From NCBI GenBank assembly GCA_945869195.1, contig CAMBNV010000001.1:186001-250000 (forward strand): a stretch of DNA of 64,000 bases, read 5' to 3'. The notes under the pieces were generated by a model. That model was given only the letters and a program-made list of their open reading frames with translations. It made no database searches and was not told the origin of the DNA. This document shows, piece by piece, positions 48,535 to 58,016 of the stretch. Both the position numbers and the translations under genes were made by a program. This DNA comes from Gemmatimonas phototrophica (GTDB taxonomy: Bacteria > Gemmatimonadota > Gemmatimonadetes > Gemmatimonadales > Gemmatimonadaceae). Each line of letters opens with the position of its first letter. Position 1 is the first letter of the stretch.

Positions 48535-50292
48535 TCACTTCTGCCCCTTATTCACTTCCTTGACCCAGCTGTCCCTCAACCCGACGATGCGATTGAATAC
48601 GAGCTTCTCGGCCGTGCTCTCCTCGTCACTCATGAAGTACCCAGTCCGCTCGAACTGATAGCGCGTTCCCACCGGATCGAGCGCCACACCCGGCTCCACC
48701 TTCGCGTTGGCGATGACCACGAGCGAGTGCGGATTGAGTGCCGAGAGGAAATCCTTGCCCTCGGGCACATCGTCAGGATTGGGCTGGGCGAAGAGTCGGT
48801 CGTAAAGCCGGACCTCGCACGACTTTGCCTGCGCGGCTGAGACCCAGTGAATCGTGCCCTGCACCTTTCGGCCGTCGGGCGGGTTGCCGCTGCGCGTCTC
48901 TGGATCGTAGGTGCAACGCAACTCGACCACCTGGCCGGCCGCATCTTTCACCACCTCGCGGCAGGTGATGAGATAGCCGAAGCGCAGCCGCACTTCACGA
49001 CCGGGGGCGAGCCGGTAGAACTTCTTTGGCGGCTCCTCCATGAAGTCGTCGCGATCTACCCAGAGTTCGCGCGAGAACGGGATGGTGCGGGTCCCTGTCT
49101 TGGGCACGTCGTGCGGGTAGTTCTGCGCGGTAAGTTCCTCGACCAACCCTTCCGGGTAGTTGGTGAGCACCACCTTGAGCGGATTCAGCACACAGAGCAC
49201 GCGCGGCACTTCCATGTTCAGGTCGTTGCGCACCGCGTGCTCGAAGGCGCCGATCTCGACCCGTGCGTCCTTGCGCGCCACGCCGATCGTCTCGGCGAAG
49301 ATGCGGATCGCCTCGGCACGGACGCCACGGCGTCGCAGTCCGGCGATCGTCGGCATCCGCGGGTCATCCCACCCGTTCACGTGGCCCTCGGTCACGAGGC
49401 GCAGCAGCTTCCGCTTGCTGAGCACCGTGTAGTCGAGCTCGAGCCGCGCAAACTCGATCTGCGTGGGTGGCGCGGTGAACCCCGCCGCCGCTACGAGCCA
49501 GTCGTAGATCGCGCGGCTGTCCTTAAACTCAAGCGTGCAGAGTGAGCGCGTGATTCCCTCGATCGCGTCGCTCAGTCCGTGCGCGAAGTCGTAGAGCGGG
49601 AAGATCTTCCACGCGGTCCCGCGGCGGTAATGATGGGCATCACGCCGAATCCGCAGCAGCAGCGGGTCCCGCATGATCATGTTCGGATGCCCGAGGTCAA
49701 TCTTCGCACGCAGCACGTGCGCGCCGTCAGGAAACTCACCCGCTTTCATACGTCGCAGGAGGTCGAGGTTTTCCTCGGTGGGGCGTGAACGGCCTGGGCT
49801 CGCCGTCCCTGGCGATGTGACCGTGCCGCGGTTGGTGCGGATCTCCTCCTCACTCTGCGAGTCAACGTACGCCTTGCCACCAATAACGAGCGACTCGGCG
49901 ATCTCGTAGAGTTTCTCGAAGTAGTCGGAGGCGTAGAGTTCGTTGTCCCACGTGAACCCGAGCCAACTGATGTCGCGCTTGATCGCGTCGACGTACTTCA
50001 CGTCTTCGGTGAGGGGGTTCGTGTCGTCGAAGCGTAGGTTGCAGGTGCCGCCGAACTCGGTCGCAATCCCAAAGTTGAGGCAGATCGACTTGGCGTGGCC
50101 CATGTGCAGGAAGCCGTTGGGCTCCGGCGGGAATCGGGTGGCTGGCCCGCGGTTAAATCGGCCTGTTGCCACATCCTCCGCGACCATCTCACGGATGAAG
50201 TCGCGGCGGGGAGGGGTGGAGTCGAGGGAGGTGGGTTCTGGCACGGCGTTCGGCGGTGGGAGAGAAGTTGAAAGGTATCGGGGCGCCCCCAT
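48535..50292 (-). CDS. glnS: Glutaminyl-tRNA synthetase
   Basis: Class I aminoacyl-tRNA synthetase of 585 residues (569 if the GTG at 50244 is used). HIGH-like motif: FPPEPNGFLHMGHAKS. KMSKS-like motif: YTVLSKRKLLRLV. The anticodon-binding beta-barrels occupy the C-terminal third (FSRELWVDRDDF, CEVRLYDRLF, FERTGYF). It charges tRNA-Gln directly, so the organism need not make Gln-tRNA only by transamidation. A GAGGGG lies upstream of the ATG at 50292. The conserved part begins at RRDFIREMVAED, so the shorter start is a real alternative. A tRNA-Gln gene lies about 1.5 kb away. Confidence 0.96.
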   Translation of the reverse strand: MGAPRYLSTSLPPPNAVPEPTSLDSTPPRRDFIREMVAEDVATGRFNRGPATRFPPEPNGFLHMGHAKSICLNFGIATEFGGTCNLRFDDTNPLTEDVKYVDAIKRDISWLGFTWDNELYASDYFEKLYEIAESLVIGGKAYVDSQSEEEIRTNRGTVTSPGTASPGRSRPTEENLDLLRRMKAGEFPDGAHVLRAKIDLGHPNMIMRDPLLLRIRRDAHHYRRGTAWKIFPLYDFAHGLSDAIEGITRSLCTLEFKDSRAIYDWLVAAAGFTAPPTQIEFARLELDYTVLSKRKLLRLVTEGHVNGWDDPRMPTIAGLRRRGVRAEAIRIFAETIGVARKDARVEIGAFEHAVRNDLNMEVPRVLCVLNPLKVVLTNYPEGLVEELTAQNYPHDVPKTGTRTIPFSRELWVDRDDFMEEPPKKFYRLAPGREVRLRFGYLITCREVVKDAAGQVVELRCTYDPETRSGNPPDGRKVQGTIHWVSAAQAKSCEVRLYDRLFAQPNPDDVPEGKDFLSALNPHSLVVIANAKVEPGVALDPVGTRYQFERTGYFMSDEESTAEKLVFNRIVGLRDSWVKEVNKGQK

Positions 50293-50349
50293 CGCCGGCC
50301 ACGCCCCTCGCTCCCTTCAACTGCCGCGAGACCTTAGACTTCACCCCTG

Positions 50350-50922
50350 ATGATCGAGCGCCCGCGGATCCTTGTTGTAGCAGCGACCGAGCGCGAGCTC
50401 GCGTCGCCGGATGGCTGGCTCGCCCTGGAGTGCGGGGTCGGTCCGGTCGAGGCCGGCGCCACCACCGCGATGGCAATCGCCCGCCACCGCCCGACCATCG
50501 TCCTCCACGTCGGCATCGCGGGCGCGTGTCGGCGTCGTGCGTTCGCCCCGGCCACCCTGGTGATCGGGACCGCCGCCCGCTACTGCGACCTCGGCGTGAA
50601 GACCTACTTCGCGCCGAGCACTGTTCTCGCAGCGCCGGCGCTGCTCGCGGCGGCCGCCCGCCTGCTCCCCGCCGCGCCGCAACTCGTGATCGGCACGAGC
50701 GCGCGCATCGGAGGCGCGACGGATTGCGACGTCGAGGCGATGGAAGGGTTCGCGGTCCTGCGGGCCGCTGAGCTCGCCGGTGTGCCGGCGATCGAGATCC
50801 GCGCCATCTCGAATGACATAGACGAGCTCGATCGCGGTCGCTGGCACTTCGACGCCGCCTTTGCCGCCATCACCGAGGCCACGCCGATCCTCGTCCGGGA
50901 GTTCATTCGTTGCGCCAGCTGA
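50350..50922 (+). CDS. mqnB: Futalosine hydrolase
   Basis: 190-residue nucleosidase-fold protein splitting futalosine to hypoxanthine and dehypoxanthine futalosine. Motifs: ILVVAATERELAS at the N terminus, VLHVGIAGAC, the VEAMEGFAVLRAAELAGVPAIEIRAISNDI block (family equivalents of the catalytic Glu and Asp), and overlap with mqnD. It belongs to the futalosine route of menaquinone synthesis. ATG at 50350, divergent from glnS over 57 nt. Confidence 0.9.
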   Translation: MIERPRILVVAATERELASPDGWLALECGVGPVEAGATTAMAIARHRPTIVLHVGIAGACRRRAFAPATLVIGTAARYCDLGVKTYFAPSTVLAAPALLAAAARLLPAAPQLVIGTSARIGGATDCDVEAMEGFAVLRAAELAGVPAIEIRAISNDIDELDRGRWHFDAAFAAITEATPILVREFIRCAS

Positions 50923-51695
50923 CGTTCGGCTACTCGCCCTGCCCCAACGACACGTTTGCATTCCACGCGCTGGCGCATGGGCTCGTAGAGGCGCCGTTCC
51001 GAGTCCGGCCAGTGCTGCTCGACATAGAGGAGCTGAACCGTCGCGCCTACACGAGGGAGTTCGACCTCACGAAACTGAGTGTGGGAGCCTTCGCCGGTGT
51101 GGGCGATCGTTATCGCCTCTTGCGCAGCGGTGCGGCACTGGGCAAAGGTGTTGGACCACTCGTCGTCACGCGGGCGTCGATGTCACTGACCGACGCCGTA
51201 CGCGGACGCGTGGCGATCCCGGGGCGCGACACGACCGCTTTCCGGCTGCTACGACTTGCGGCGCCGGAGCTGGGCGAGGTCGTGGAGATGCGGTACGATC
51301 GGATCCTGCATGCCGTGAGCGCGGGAGAGGTGGCGGCGGGCCTCATCATCCACGAGAGCCGGTTCACGTACGCCGAGCAGGGGCTGGTACGGGTGATTGA
51401 TCTCGGGGAGTGGTGGGAACGTGAGACCGGACTCCCGGTGCCACTGGCAGGAATCTGTGCGCGCTCCGACCTCGACGAGGCGACCCGCGTGTCGGCCGAA
51501 CGCGCGATCCGCGACTCGGTCCAGTACGCCTTCAATCACCCCGAGGCGAGCCGCGACTATGTCCGCGAGCATGCGCAGGAGCTGTCGGCCGAGGTGTGCG
51601 CGGCGCACATCGCCCTCTACGTGAACGCGCTGAGTCTGGACGTGGGCGACGAGGGGTTGCGCGCGATTGAGAGGCTGGTCGGATCACCGGGCTGA
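50910..51695 (+). CDS. mqnD: 1,4-dihydroxy-6-naphthoate synthase
   Basis: 261-residue MqnD, forming 1,4-dihydroxy-6-naphthoate from cyclic dehypoxanthine futalosine. It opens LTFGYSPCPNDTFAFHAL, the family signature, and has FDLTKLSVGAF, GKGVGPLVV and AGLIIHESRFTYAEQGL (with the catalytic His). Start is TTG at 50910, 13 nt inside mqnB; no ATG or GTG exists before the conserved TFGYSPCPND. mqnA, C and E are not in the window. Confidence 0.94.
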   Translation: MRQLTFGYSPCPNDTFAFHALAHGLVEAPFRVRPVLLDIEELNRRAYTREFDLTKLSVGAFAGVGDRYRLLRSGAALGKGVGPLVVTRASMSLTDAVRGRVAIPGRDTTAFRLLRLAAPELGEVVEMRYDRILHAVSAGEVAAGLIIHESRFTYAEQGLVRVIDLGEWWERETGLPVPLAGICARSDLDEATRVSAERAIRDSVQYAFNHPEASRDYVREHAQELSAEVCAAHIALYVNALSLDVGDEGLRAIERLVGSPG

Positions 51696-51756
51696 CCTGC
51701 GAGGGCGCTGGACGGCCGAAGGGCCCGCTCATCGTGGGATGCGCAGGCCCTTCGAG

Positions 51757-51829
51757 TTGCCCCTCTTGGAATCGAACCAAGAACCTTCTGATCCAGAATC
51801 AGACGCTCTGCCAATTGAGCTAAGGGGCA
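51757..51829 (-). tRNA. tRNA-Gln (anticodon CUG)
   Basis: Reads on the minus strand as a full cloverleaf: acceptor TGCCCCT / AGGGGCA with discriminator A, D-arm GCTCAATTGGCAGAGC, anticodon arm TCTGA-TTCTGGA-TCAGA giving anticodon CTG, and T-arm CTTGG-TTCGATT-CCAAG. No CCA is encoded. Confidence 0.93.
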
Positions 51830-51956
51830 TCAGATCGCGCGGTTCCGCGAGACAGGAAAGTTAGGGGCCCTCTACTTCGGCGGCAACCCCTACTGCACTG
51901 CATCACACGCTGTCGTACCGGGGCGCGAACGCCGCCTGGCGCCATATCTTTCGCGC

Positions 51957-52481
51957 ATGACCACCGACCTCTCGTACCCGATCGGAAAGTTCGAGCGTCC
52001 CGCGTCGAGCACGGCCGCAGATCGCGCCGGACGCATGGCGAACCTCGCCGCCCTCCCAGCCAATCTGCGCGCCGCCACGCGCGGTCTCACCAAGGCCCAG
52101 ATCGACACGCCGTATCGGCCCGGCGGCTGGAGCGTGCGGCAGTTGGTACATCACGTCGCCGACTCGCACATGAACTGCTTCACGCGCGTCAAGCTCGCCC
52201 TCACGGAATCAAATCCCGTCATCAAACCCTATGACGAGAATCCGTGGGCCGCGCTCCCAGACTCGACGCTCCCGATAGAGCTCTCGCTCGCGATCCTGGA
52301 GGGCGTGCATGCACGCCTCGACGTGCTGTTGCGTTCGCTTACCGCGGAGCAGTTCGCGCGTCCGTTCCTCCACCCCGCGAGCGGGCCGCAGACGGTCGAC
52401 TCCTGCGTGGCCCTGTATGAGTGGCACAGCCGCCATCACACGGCACACCTGACCAACCTGCGGACGCGCGAGGGGTGGTAG
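51957..52481 (+). CDS. DinB/YfiT family putative metal-dependent hydrolase or thiol transferase
   Basis: 174-residue four-helix DinB_2 protein of the YfiT type, starting TTDLSYPIGKFERP. The metal-binding histidines are in VRQLVHHVADSH and in the C-terminal EWHSRHHTAHL. YfiT-like proteins have been linked to bacillithiol S-transfer, others are only putative hydrolases, so the function stays open. ATG at 51957; no partner genes. It is followed by a strong hairpin at 52544-52569. Confidence 0.87.
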   Translation: MTTDLSYPIGKFERPASSTAADRAGRMANLAALPANLRAATRGLTKAQIDTPYRPGGWSVRQLVHHVADSHMNCFTRVKLALTESNPVIKPYDENPWAALPDSTLPIELSLAILEGVHARLDVLLRSLTAEQFARPFLHPASGPQTVDSCVALYEWHSRHHTAHLTNLRTREGW

Positions 52482-52684
52482 CCGACTGCAGGCGCAGACG
52501 CGAGCGCACCACTCGCGGCCCACTCACCGCCTCCGACGCAGAACGCCGCGGACCCGTGGGTCCGCGGCGCTTCGGGTAGCTGGTCGCGCGCGGGCAGGTC
52601 GCCTCGCACACTGTCATTGGAACTATACGTCCTACCGAACAGCGGCGGGCTAAGTGCCTGCTCGCGAACCAGCGAAAAAACAGA
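52482..52684. other. Intergenic region between the YfiT gene and tRNA-Ala
   Basis: Part of the 518-bp gap 52482-52999. It contains the 12-bp hairpin at 52544-52569 and, at 52675-52681, an A-run that reads as oligo-T downstream of tRNA-Ala on the minus strand. The rest of the gap after the tRNA (52758-52999) shows a C8 run at 52910 and no recognisable gene. Confidence 0.5.
52544..52569. terminator. Strong hairpin after the YfiT gene
   Basis: Perfect inverted repeat CGCCGCGGACCC / GGGTCCGCGGCG with two central bases (11 pairs around a 4-nt loop in practice), 63 nt after the stop. It has no T-tract, so it may be a terminator or an mRNA-stabilising hairpin. Confidence 0.55.
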
Positions 52685-52757
52685 TGGAGCTGAGGGGGAT
52701 CGAACCCCTGACCTCTGCAGTGCGAGTGCAGCGCTCTCCCAGCTGAGCTACAGCCCC
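52685..52757 (-). tRNA. tRNA-Ala (anticodon CGC)
   Basis: Minus-strand cloverleaf with acceptor GGGGCTG / CAGCTCC and discriminator A. It includes the G3-U70 wobble pair that marks alanine tRNAs. D-arm GCTCAGCTGGGAGAGC, anticodon arm CTGCA-CTCGCAC-TGCAG (anticodon CGC), T-arm AGGGG-TTCGATC-CCCCT. An oligo-T run follows the 3' end. Confidence 0.95.
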
Positions 52758-52999
52758 GCATCACGTTCCGGTCAGTCCCTCATCACCCGGGGCAACTCTA
52801 CACATCCGGGACGACTCAGCTTGGTTCCGGTAACGTTGCGATCCCGCCGGATGAATCATGGCAGGGCCGCCAGTCGAGTAATAATAGTAGCCCCCGGGAC
52901 CGAGCGCCACCCCCCCCACGGGCTCGAGGATCGGCAGCGCCATGAGAGGTTCACCGCCGTGGGTGGGGCCTCGCCCGCGACTCCTCGTAAGTTCCCCTC

Positions 53000-53998
53000 A
53001 TGATCCCATTGGGAATCCTCCCCACGCCCGCCGAGGTCCGCGCAGCGGCCGCCCGCATCGCTGGCATGGTGGTGCACACGCCGCTGATCCCGTCCCCCGC
53101 GCTCTCGGCGATCGCCGGAGGCGAGGTGCTGCTCAAGCTCGAGTGCACTCAGGTCGGCGGATCGTTCAAGATCCGCGGCGCGCTCAACGCGGTGCTCTCG
53201 CTCGGACCCGAAGCGCGCGCGCGTGGGGTTGTCGCCTCGTCGGCCGGCAACCACGGCCGCGGCATCGCGATCGCCGCGGAACGACTCGGGCTGGTGGCGA
53301 CGGTATTCGTGCCGAGCACCGCGCCGGCGATCAAGCGCGATGGCATCGTGGCGCACGGTGCGCATGTCGACGCGACAAGCGCTAGCTACGATGACGCGGA
53401 GGCAGCCGCCCGACAGTTCTCCGAGCGGACTGGCGCGACGTTTGTGAGTCCCTGCACCGGTCGCACCCTGCTCGCCGGTGCGGGTACGATTGCCATGGAG
53501 GTGCTCGACGACCTGCCGACGCTCCGCTCCATCGTCGTCTGCGTCGGCGGCGGCGGACTCGCGGGTGGGATCGGTGGCTACCTGCGCGGAATGGCGCCCG
53601 CGGTGCGCATTTTCGGTGCACAGAGCGTGCGGACGAACGCGATGGCGCTCGCGCTCGCGAGTAGGCAGCCGACCGAGATTCCCGACCTCATCACCCTCGC
53701 CGACGGACTCAGCGGGCTCGTCGACGCCGAGATGCTCGCCCAGGGTCAGGCTGCGCTTGACGGTATCGTGACCGTAGAGGAGGAGGAGATCGCCAAGGCG
53801 ATCGCGTGGGCGCATCGCGAGCACGGACTCACCGTCGAGGGCGCCGGTGGGGTGGGGATTGCAGCGATCCACTCAGGCAGGCTCAAGCCGCAGACGTTCC
53901 CCACGGTCGTGACGGTGAGCGGCGCGAATATCGACGCGCTCCAGTGGAATGTGCTCATCGAGCGGTACCAACACGCCACGGCTACGTTTCAACGATGA
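53000..53998 (+). CDS. Threonine/serine dehydratase-type PLP enzyme
   Basis: 332-residue fold-type II PLP enzyme. The cofactor lysine is in GGSFKIRGALNA (about residue 56) and the phosphate-binding glycine loop is VCVGGGGLAGGIGG. ASSAGNHGRGIA and PSTAPAIKRDGI are typical of the serine racemase/threonine dehydratase group. There is no ACT regulatory domain, so this is a catabolic or racemase-like form rather than biosynthetic IlvA. The exact substrate is open. Cytoplasmic, monocistronic or leading the spermidine-synthase-like gene 76 nt downstream. Confidence 0.9.
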   Translation: MIPLGILPTPAEVRAAAARIAGMVVHTPLIPSPALSAIAGGEVLLKLECTQVGGSFKIRGALNAVLSLGPEARARGVVASSAGNHGRGIAIAAERLGLVATVFVPSTAPAIKRDGIVAHGAHVDATSASYDDAEAAARQFSERTGATFVSPCTGRTLLAGAGTIAMEVLDDLPTLRSIVVCVGGGGLAGGIGGYLRGMAPAVRIFGAQSVRTNAMALALASRQPTEIPDLITLADGLSGLVDAEMLAQGQAALDGIVTVEEEEIAKAIAWAHREHGLTVEGAGGVGIAAIHSGRLKPQTFPTVVTVSGANIDALQWNVLIERYQHATATFQR

Positions 53999-54074
53999 TC
54001 GTTCACCGCATGATCGAAGCGCCGGCGCAGTCGGCCTCCACGGCCCGACGGGTCGTACGGGCCTCGTTCGTTCG

Positions 54075-54755
54075 ATGAAGCGCGTTGAACGCCTCGGCGA
54101 GGCGCGGACTCCCGAAGGGACGCTCATCGAACTCCACCGGCATGACGGCGCGTACCTCATCCGCGCCGACGGTGTTGAACTCATGTCCACTCGCCGCCAT
54201 CTCTCCGAGGATCGACTGGCCGAGGTAGCCTGTGGCGGGCTCCGCGATGTTCCGAACGCGCGGGTGCTGATCGGCGGGCTCGGACTCGGATTCACCCTCC
54301 GTGCCGCGCTACGGCACCTCGCCGCCGATGCCGAGGTGGTAGTCGCCGAGCTGATGGCTGAGGTGATCGCCTGGAACTCAGAGCCCACGTACAACATTTC
54401 AGTCGAGGCGATCCGCGACCCGCGTGTGCGGATTGTGCATGACGACGTCTTCAATGTGCTGCGGTCACATCCCGGTGGATTCAATGCGATTATGCTCGAC
54501 ACCGACAATGGCCCGGACGGGATGATCATGTCGGAAAACACGCAGCTCTATGCAGCCTACGGGATCGGGATCACCATGAACGCGCTCCGCGTCGACGGCG
54601 TGATCGCGTACTGGTCGGTGGCCGATGATGCGCGCTTCGTCGACGCGTTGGAACGGTCCAAGCTCACCGTCCAATCGGAGCGCGTACGGGCGCACACCAC
54701 CGCGGGTCCGATGCACACGCTGTACGTGGCTCGCGAGCGACGCCCGGCGCGCTAG
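54075..54755 (+). CDS. Spermidine-synthase-like protein
   Basis: 226-residue Rossmann-fold protein resembling the spermine/spermidine synthase family. It has VLIGGLGLGFTLRAALRH (nucleotide loop), VVVAELMAEVIAWN, RVRIVHDDVFNVL and the FNAIMLDTDNGPDG block (the family's catalytic Asp region). The N-terminal tetramerisation part is short. It may be a true aminopropyltransferase or a SAM-dependent methyltransferase-like relative. ATG at 54075 is chosen as the first start before the conserved sequence. Confidence 0.75.
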   Translation: MKRVERLGEARTPEGTLIELHRHDGAYLIRADGVELMSTRRHLSEDRLAEVACGGLRDVPNARVLIGGLGLGFTLRAALRHLAADAEVVVAELMAEVIAWNSEPTYNISVEAIRDPRVRIVHDDVFNVLRSHPGGFNAIMLDTDNGPDGMIMSENTQLYAAYGIGITMNALRVDGVIAYWSVADDARFVDALERSKLTVQSERVRAHTTAGPMHTLYVARERRPAR

Positions 54756-54784
54756 CGCCCGCGACACTCGCGCGACACTCGCGC

Positions 54785-57700
54785 TCAGCTCGACTGTCGC
54801 GGCAACTCGTCCAGCGCGCGCGTCAACGTCTCGACGATCCGATCGGCATCGGAGAGCGAGAGCGGCATCGGTCCCCGAATTTTGATCACGTTGTGGAACG
54901 GACCATCGGTGCCCACGAGCACACCACGCTCGCGCATCCGGTTCACCACGAACGTGGCCTCGTCGGGCGCGGGCGCCTTGGTCTCGCGGTCGCGCACGAG
55001 CTCGACGCCAAGGAAGAGCCCGGATCCGCGGACGTCACCGACGATCTCGCTGGTGTCGAGAAGCGGCCGCAATCCGTTCAATAACCGCTCGCCGACGATT
55101 AGCGCGTTCTCTTGGAGTCGCTCGTCGAGTGTCACCTGCAGTGTGGTCGCTCCCGCCACGCAGGCGGCGGTGCTACCGCCAAAGGTGCTGAAAAACTCCA
55201 TACCATTGTCAAAACTGTCGGCGATCGCGCGCGTGGTGATCACCGCACCCATCGGGTAGCCGTTGGCGATCGGCTTTCCGAGGACCACGATGTCTGGAAC
55301 AACACTGTGCGCCTCGAACGCCCAGAAGTGGGTCCCCAGACGCCCGAATCCAGTCTGCACCTCATCGGCGATGCAGAGGCCACCGGCGGCACGCACCTGG
55401 GCGTAGACCGCCGGCAAAAAGCCAGCGGGCATCAGGATCTGCCCGCCGACGCTTGGGCAGGTCTCGGCGATGTAGCCCGAGAGCCGGCGTCCATTGGCCG
55501 TCAACGCTTCGATCACGGACGTCACCTGGGACGCGAACCAGGTGCCCGGGTCGGCGTGGACGCCCAGCATGCGATACACATCAGGGATTGGTGAGCGGTG
55601 CACCCAGTCGGGCGCACCGGCGCCGCCCGGTCCCGCATGCTTGTACGGACTAATGTCGATCAAGGTCGTCGTATGGCCATGATACGCGCCGTCCATCACG
55701 ATCAGATCGCGGGCACCGGTGTGGGCGCGCGCGAGGCGGAGCGCAAGTTCGTTGGCTTCACTGCCCGATGGCGTGAAGTAGCAGACGGCGAGCGACGCCG
55801 GCAGCAACGCCGTCAGCTGTTCAGCGTACTGCGTGAGCTGTTCCTGGAGGTATCGCGTGTTCGTATTCAGCACCGCCAACTGTTCACTCACGGCACGCAC
55901 CACTCTGGGGTGAGAGTGCCCGACGTGCGCGACGTTGTTGTAGCCGTCGATGTACCGATGCGCGGCTGCGTCGTAGAGGTATTGCCGGTGACCACGGACG
56001 ATGTGGAGCGGCCTACTCCCGTACGATAGACTGAGATTGGGGCCCACCTGTGCGCGCCGCGCGGCCGAGATCTCCGGCGTGCGCGCCTGATGCGGCAGTC
56101 TCGCCGGCGGGATTCCCAGGATCAGATTGGGGTCGGGGCAGACGCTGGTCCAGACGCGACGCTCACTGGCACGCACGGCTCCGTCCATGTTGCACGGGAC
56201 GTCGAGCAGGTCAGTAATGAGTTGCACATGCACATGGGCCCACCAGTCCCCGTTAGTCGGCGCGCTGCCGACACGGGCGAACTCCGTTCCCTTTCCGATT
56301 GGCTGACCGATCCCTAATCCGTCGAGTGAATCGACCGTCAGATGGCCATAAAGCGAGAAGAACTCGACCGGGTCTGCACCGTCGGTACAGTGGCGGAGAA
56401 CAATCACGGGACCGTAGTCATGGTGCGCGGCGGCATTCTCGAAGCCGTGCACGACTCCGTCGAGCGGTGCGAACAATGGCGTCCCCTCGGCAACCGAGAG
56501 GTCGAGTCCGAGGTGGATCGTGCGCGGCTCAAGCGCCGCGGGGTCGTTCGGCCAGGCGTAAATAAGGCGCGCTTCGTCGTAGCCCCCGACGCCGATCGCC
56601 GCGCCCTGCTCACTGAGCGTCCGCCGTATTCGGCGGTCCAACTCAGCAGGCGCGTTCTCAAGCGGGTCGCTGGACACGAGCCTGCTGCCGGCGCTCAGAT
56701 CAATGGGGGCGACCGGTGTCGTCCGAAGATCGTGACCCAGCAGCGGCGCGAACGAGGTGGCGTGCTGCGCAAGCCAATCGGTAACACGCGGGGTGTGCGG
56801 CACCGGCGACAGGCCGCAGGCGTCGCGGAGGGTATAGTGTGCGAAGCGCGGATGAATCGACGCGAGGCGCGGCAGCGTCGCGGCGAGTGGACCCTGACTA
56901 ATCCCTAGATAGCTGTCCGACGGCCGCTCGGCCATCTGCTTTGCGGCCACGCAGGCGCTCGCGCAGAGTCGCATGCACATGAGACTGAAGAGCGCGGCGA
57001 CTTCGGGCTCAGTGAGCGGATACGTTTCGTGGTAGCCGGCGAGGACCGTCGCGGCAGCGGCGAGTGGGTCGTCCGCTCCGAGAGCGACGTACGCCATCGC
57101 GATGGCGGCGTCATTGACGGTGTGGCTGTAGACCATGTCCCCAAAGTCGATGATACCGGTGACGGTCTGCCGGGACTCATCAACGAGGAGGTTGTAGTCG
57201 TTGGGATCGCTGTGGATCACGCTCTGACGGAAGTCCGCGAGCCCCGGGACGACCTGGCGCTCGTGGTACGCCAAGAGCTGTGCGATGTGCCCGGCGAGCG
57301 CGGCATCGGCGACGAGGGAGAGATGCGCGCGGACCACCTGGTCCGCCCGCGCGAGGTCCCAGTGGAACTCGCGGTGAAAGGCCGGGTGATCGAATGTTGC
57401 GAGTGCACGATCGAGTACACCGACGGCGCGGCCGATGTCGCGGCGGAGCGCGTCAGAATGCAGGCGTGTCGAGCCGAGCGTCCGCCCGGGAAGTGCCGTG
57501 ACGAGCCGAACCTGATGCGGGCCGTGCGCCCCGACGTCGTGCCCGTCGACGGTGCGGATCAGCTGCGGTACGAGCCCTGTCGGCGCGAGATGACGCATGA
57601 CCGCGCACTCGGCTTCAAGGACCTCGGCCGGCTCATCGACGTGGGCCAGCTTGAGGATGACCGACTGGCCGGCGTCGGTCCGCAGGAGGAGATTCTGGTC

Positions 57701-57790
57701 GCGTTCCGACGGCAGATCCGTCGCCACCGCGGTGAGTCCGTAGAGGCGCGCAGCTAGCGGTGGCGCGTCGGTCAGTGAGAGACGAGGCAC
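54785..57790 (-). CDS. Fusion protein: APH-type kinase, M23 peptidase domain, class III aminotransferase
   Basis: 1001 residues with three domains. About 1-330: aminoglycoside-phosphotransferase/choline-kinase fold with HSDPNDYN (catalytic loop) and IIDFGDM. About 400-540: M23/LytM domain with all zinc ligands, H426-x3-D430 and H519-V-H521, plus LYGHLT. About 590-1001: class III PLP enzyme with K839 in GKPIANGYP, close to ethanolamine-phosphate and phosphohydroxylysine phospho-lyases. A kinase fused to a phospho-lyase suggests phosphorylation of an amino alcohol or hydroxy-amino acid followed by elimination. The M23 role is unclear. No signal peptide. This architecture occurs in other bacteria, but its substrate is unknown to me. 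Confidence 0.88.
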   Translation of the reverse strand: MPRLSLTDAPPLAARLYGLTAVATDLPSERDQNLLLRTDAGQSVILKLAHVDEPAEVLEAECAVMRHLAPTGLVPQLIRTVDGHDVGAHGPHQVRLVTALPGRTLGSTRLHSDALRRDIGRAVGVLDRALATFDHPAFHREFHWDLARADQVVRAHLSLVADAALAGHIAQLLAYHERQVVPGLADFRQSVIHSDPNDYNLLVDESRQTVTGIIDFGDMVYSHTVNDAAIAMAYVALGADDPLAAAATVLAGYHETYPLTEPEVAALFSLMCMRLCASACVAAKQMAERPSDSYLGISQGPLAATLPRLASIHPRFAHYTLRDACGLSPVPHTPRVTDWLAQHATSFAPLLGHDLRTTPVAPIDLSAGSRLVSSDPLENAPAELDRRIRRTLSEQGAAIGVGGYDEARLIYAWPNDPAALEPRTIHLGLDLSVAEGTPLFAPLDGVVHGFENAAAHHDYGPVIVLRHCTDGADPVEFFSLYGHLTVDSLDGLGIGQPIGKGTEFARVGSAPTNGDWWAHVHVQLITDLLDVPCNMDGAVRASERRVWTSVCPDPNLILGIPPARLPHQARTPEISAARRAQVGPNLSLSYGSRPLHIVRGHRQYLYDAAAHRYIDGYNNVAHVGHSHPRVVRAVSEQLAVLNTNTRYLQEQLTQYAEQLTALLPASLAVCYFTPSGSEANELALRLARAHTGARDLIVMDGAYHGHTTTLIDISPYKHAGPGGAGAPDWVHRSPIPDVYRMLGVHADPGTWFASQVTSVIEALTANGRRLSGYIAETCPSVGGQILMPAGFLPAVYAQVRAAGGLCIADEVQTGFGRLGTHFWAFEAHSVVPDIVVLGKPIANGYPMGAVITTRAIADSFDNGMEFFSTFGGSTAACVAGATTLQVTLDERLQENALIVGERLLNGLRPLLDTSEIVGDVRGSGLFLGVELVRDRETKAPAPDEATFVVNRMRERGVLVGTDGPFHNVIKIRGPMPLSLSDADRIVETLTRALDELPRQSS

Positions 57791-58016
57791 GCCGGTCGTG
57801 AAAGAATGTGAGGGTGGGTCCGTGCGACGTCTCGGCGCACGGTCCAGTCGCCGCGATGCCAGTGAAGTCGCCCTGCTCCCACGAGTGCCTTGTTCGGATC
57901 CACGGACGCCTCCGGGTGTGCCGGTTCGAGATCGATCCCCTGAATGCTAGCGCGGGGAAGCGATTCCGGCGCCCACCCCCCGTAGCGCTCCCCCAGAGTG
58001 CGAGTATTCTTTGCGG

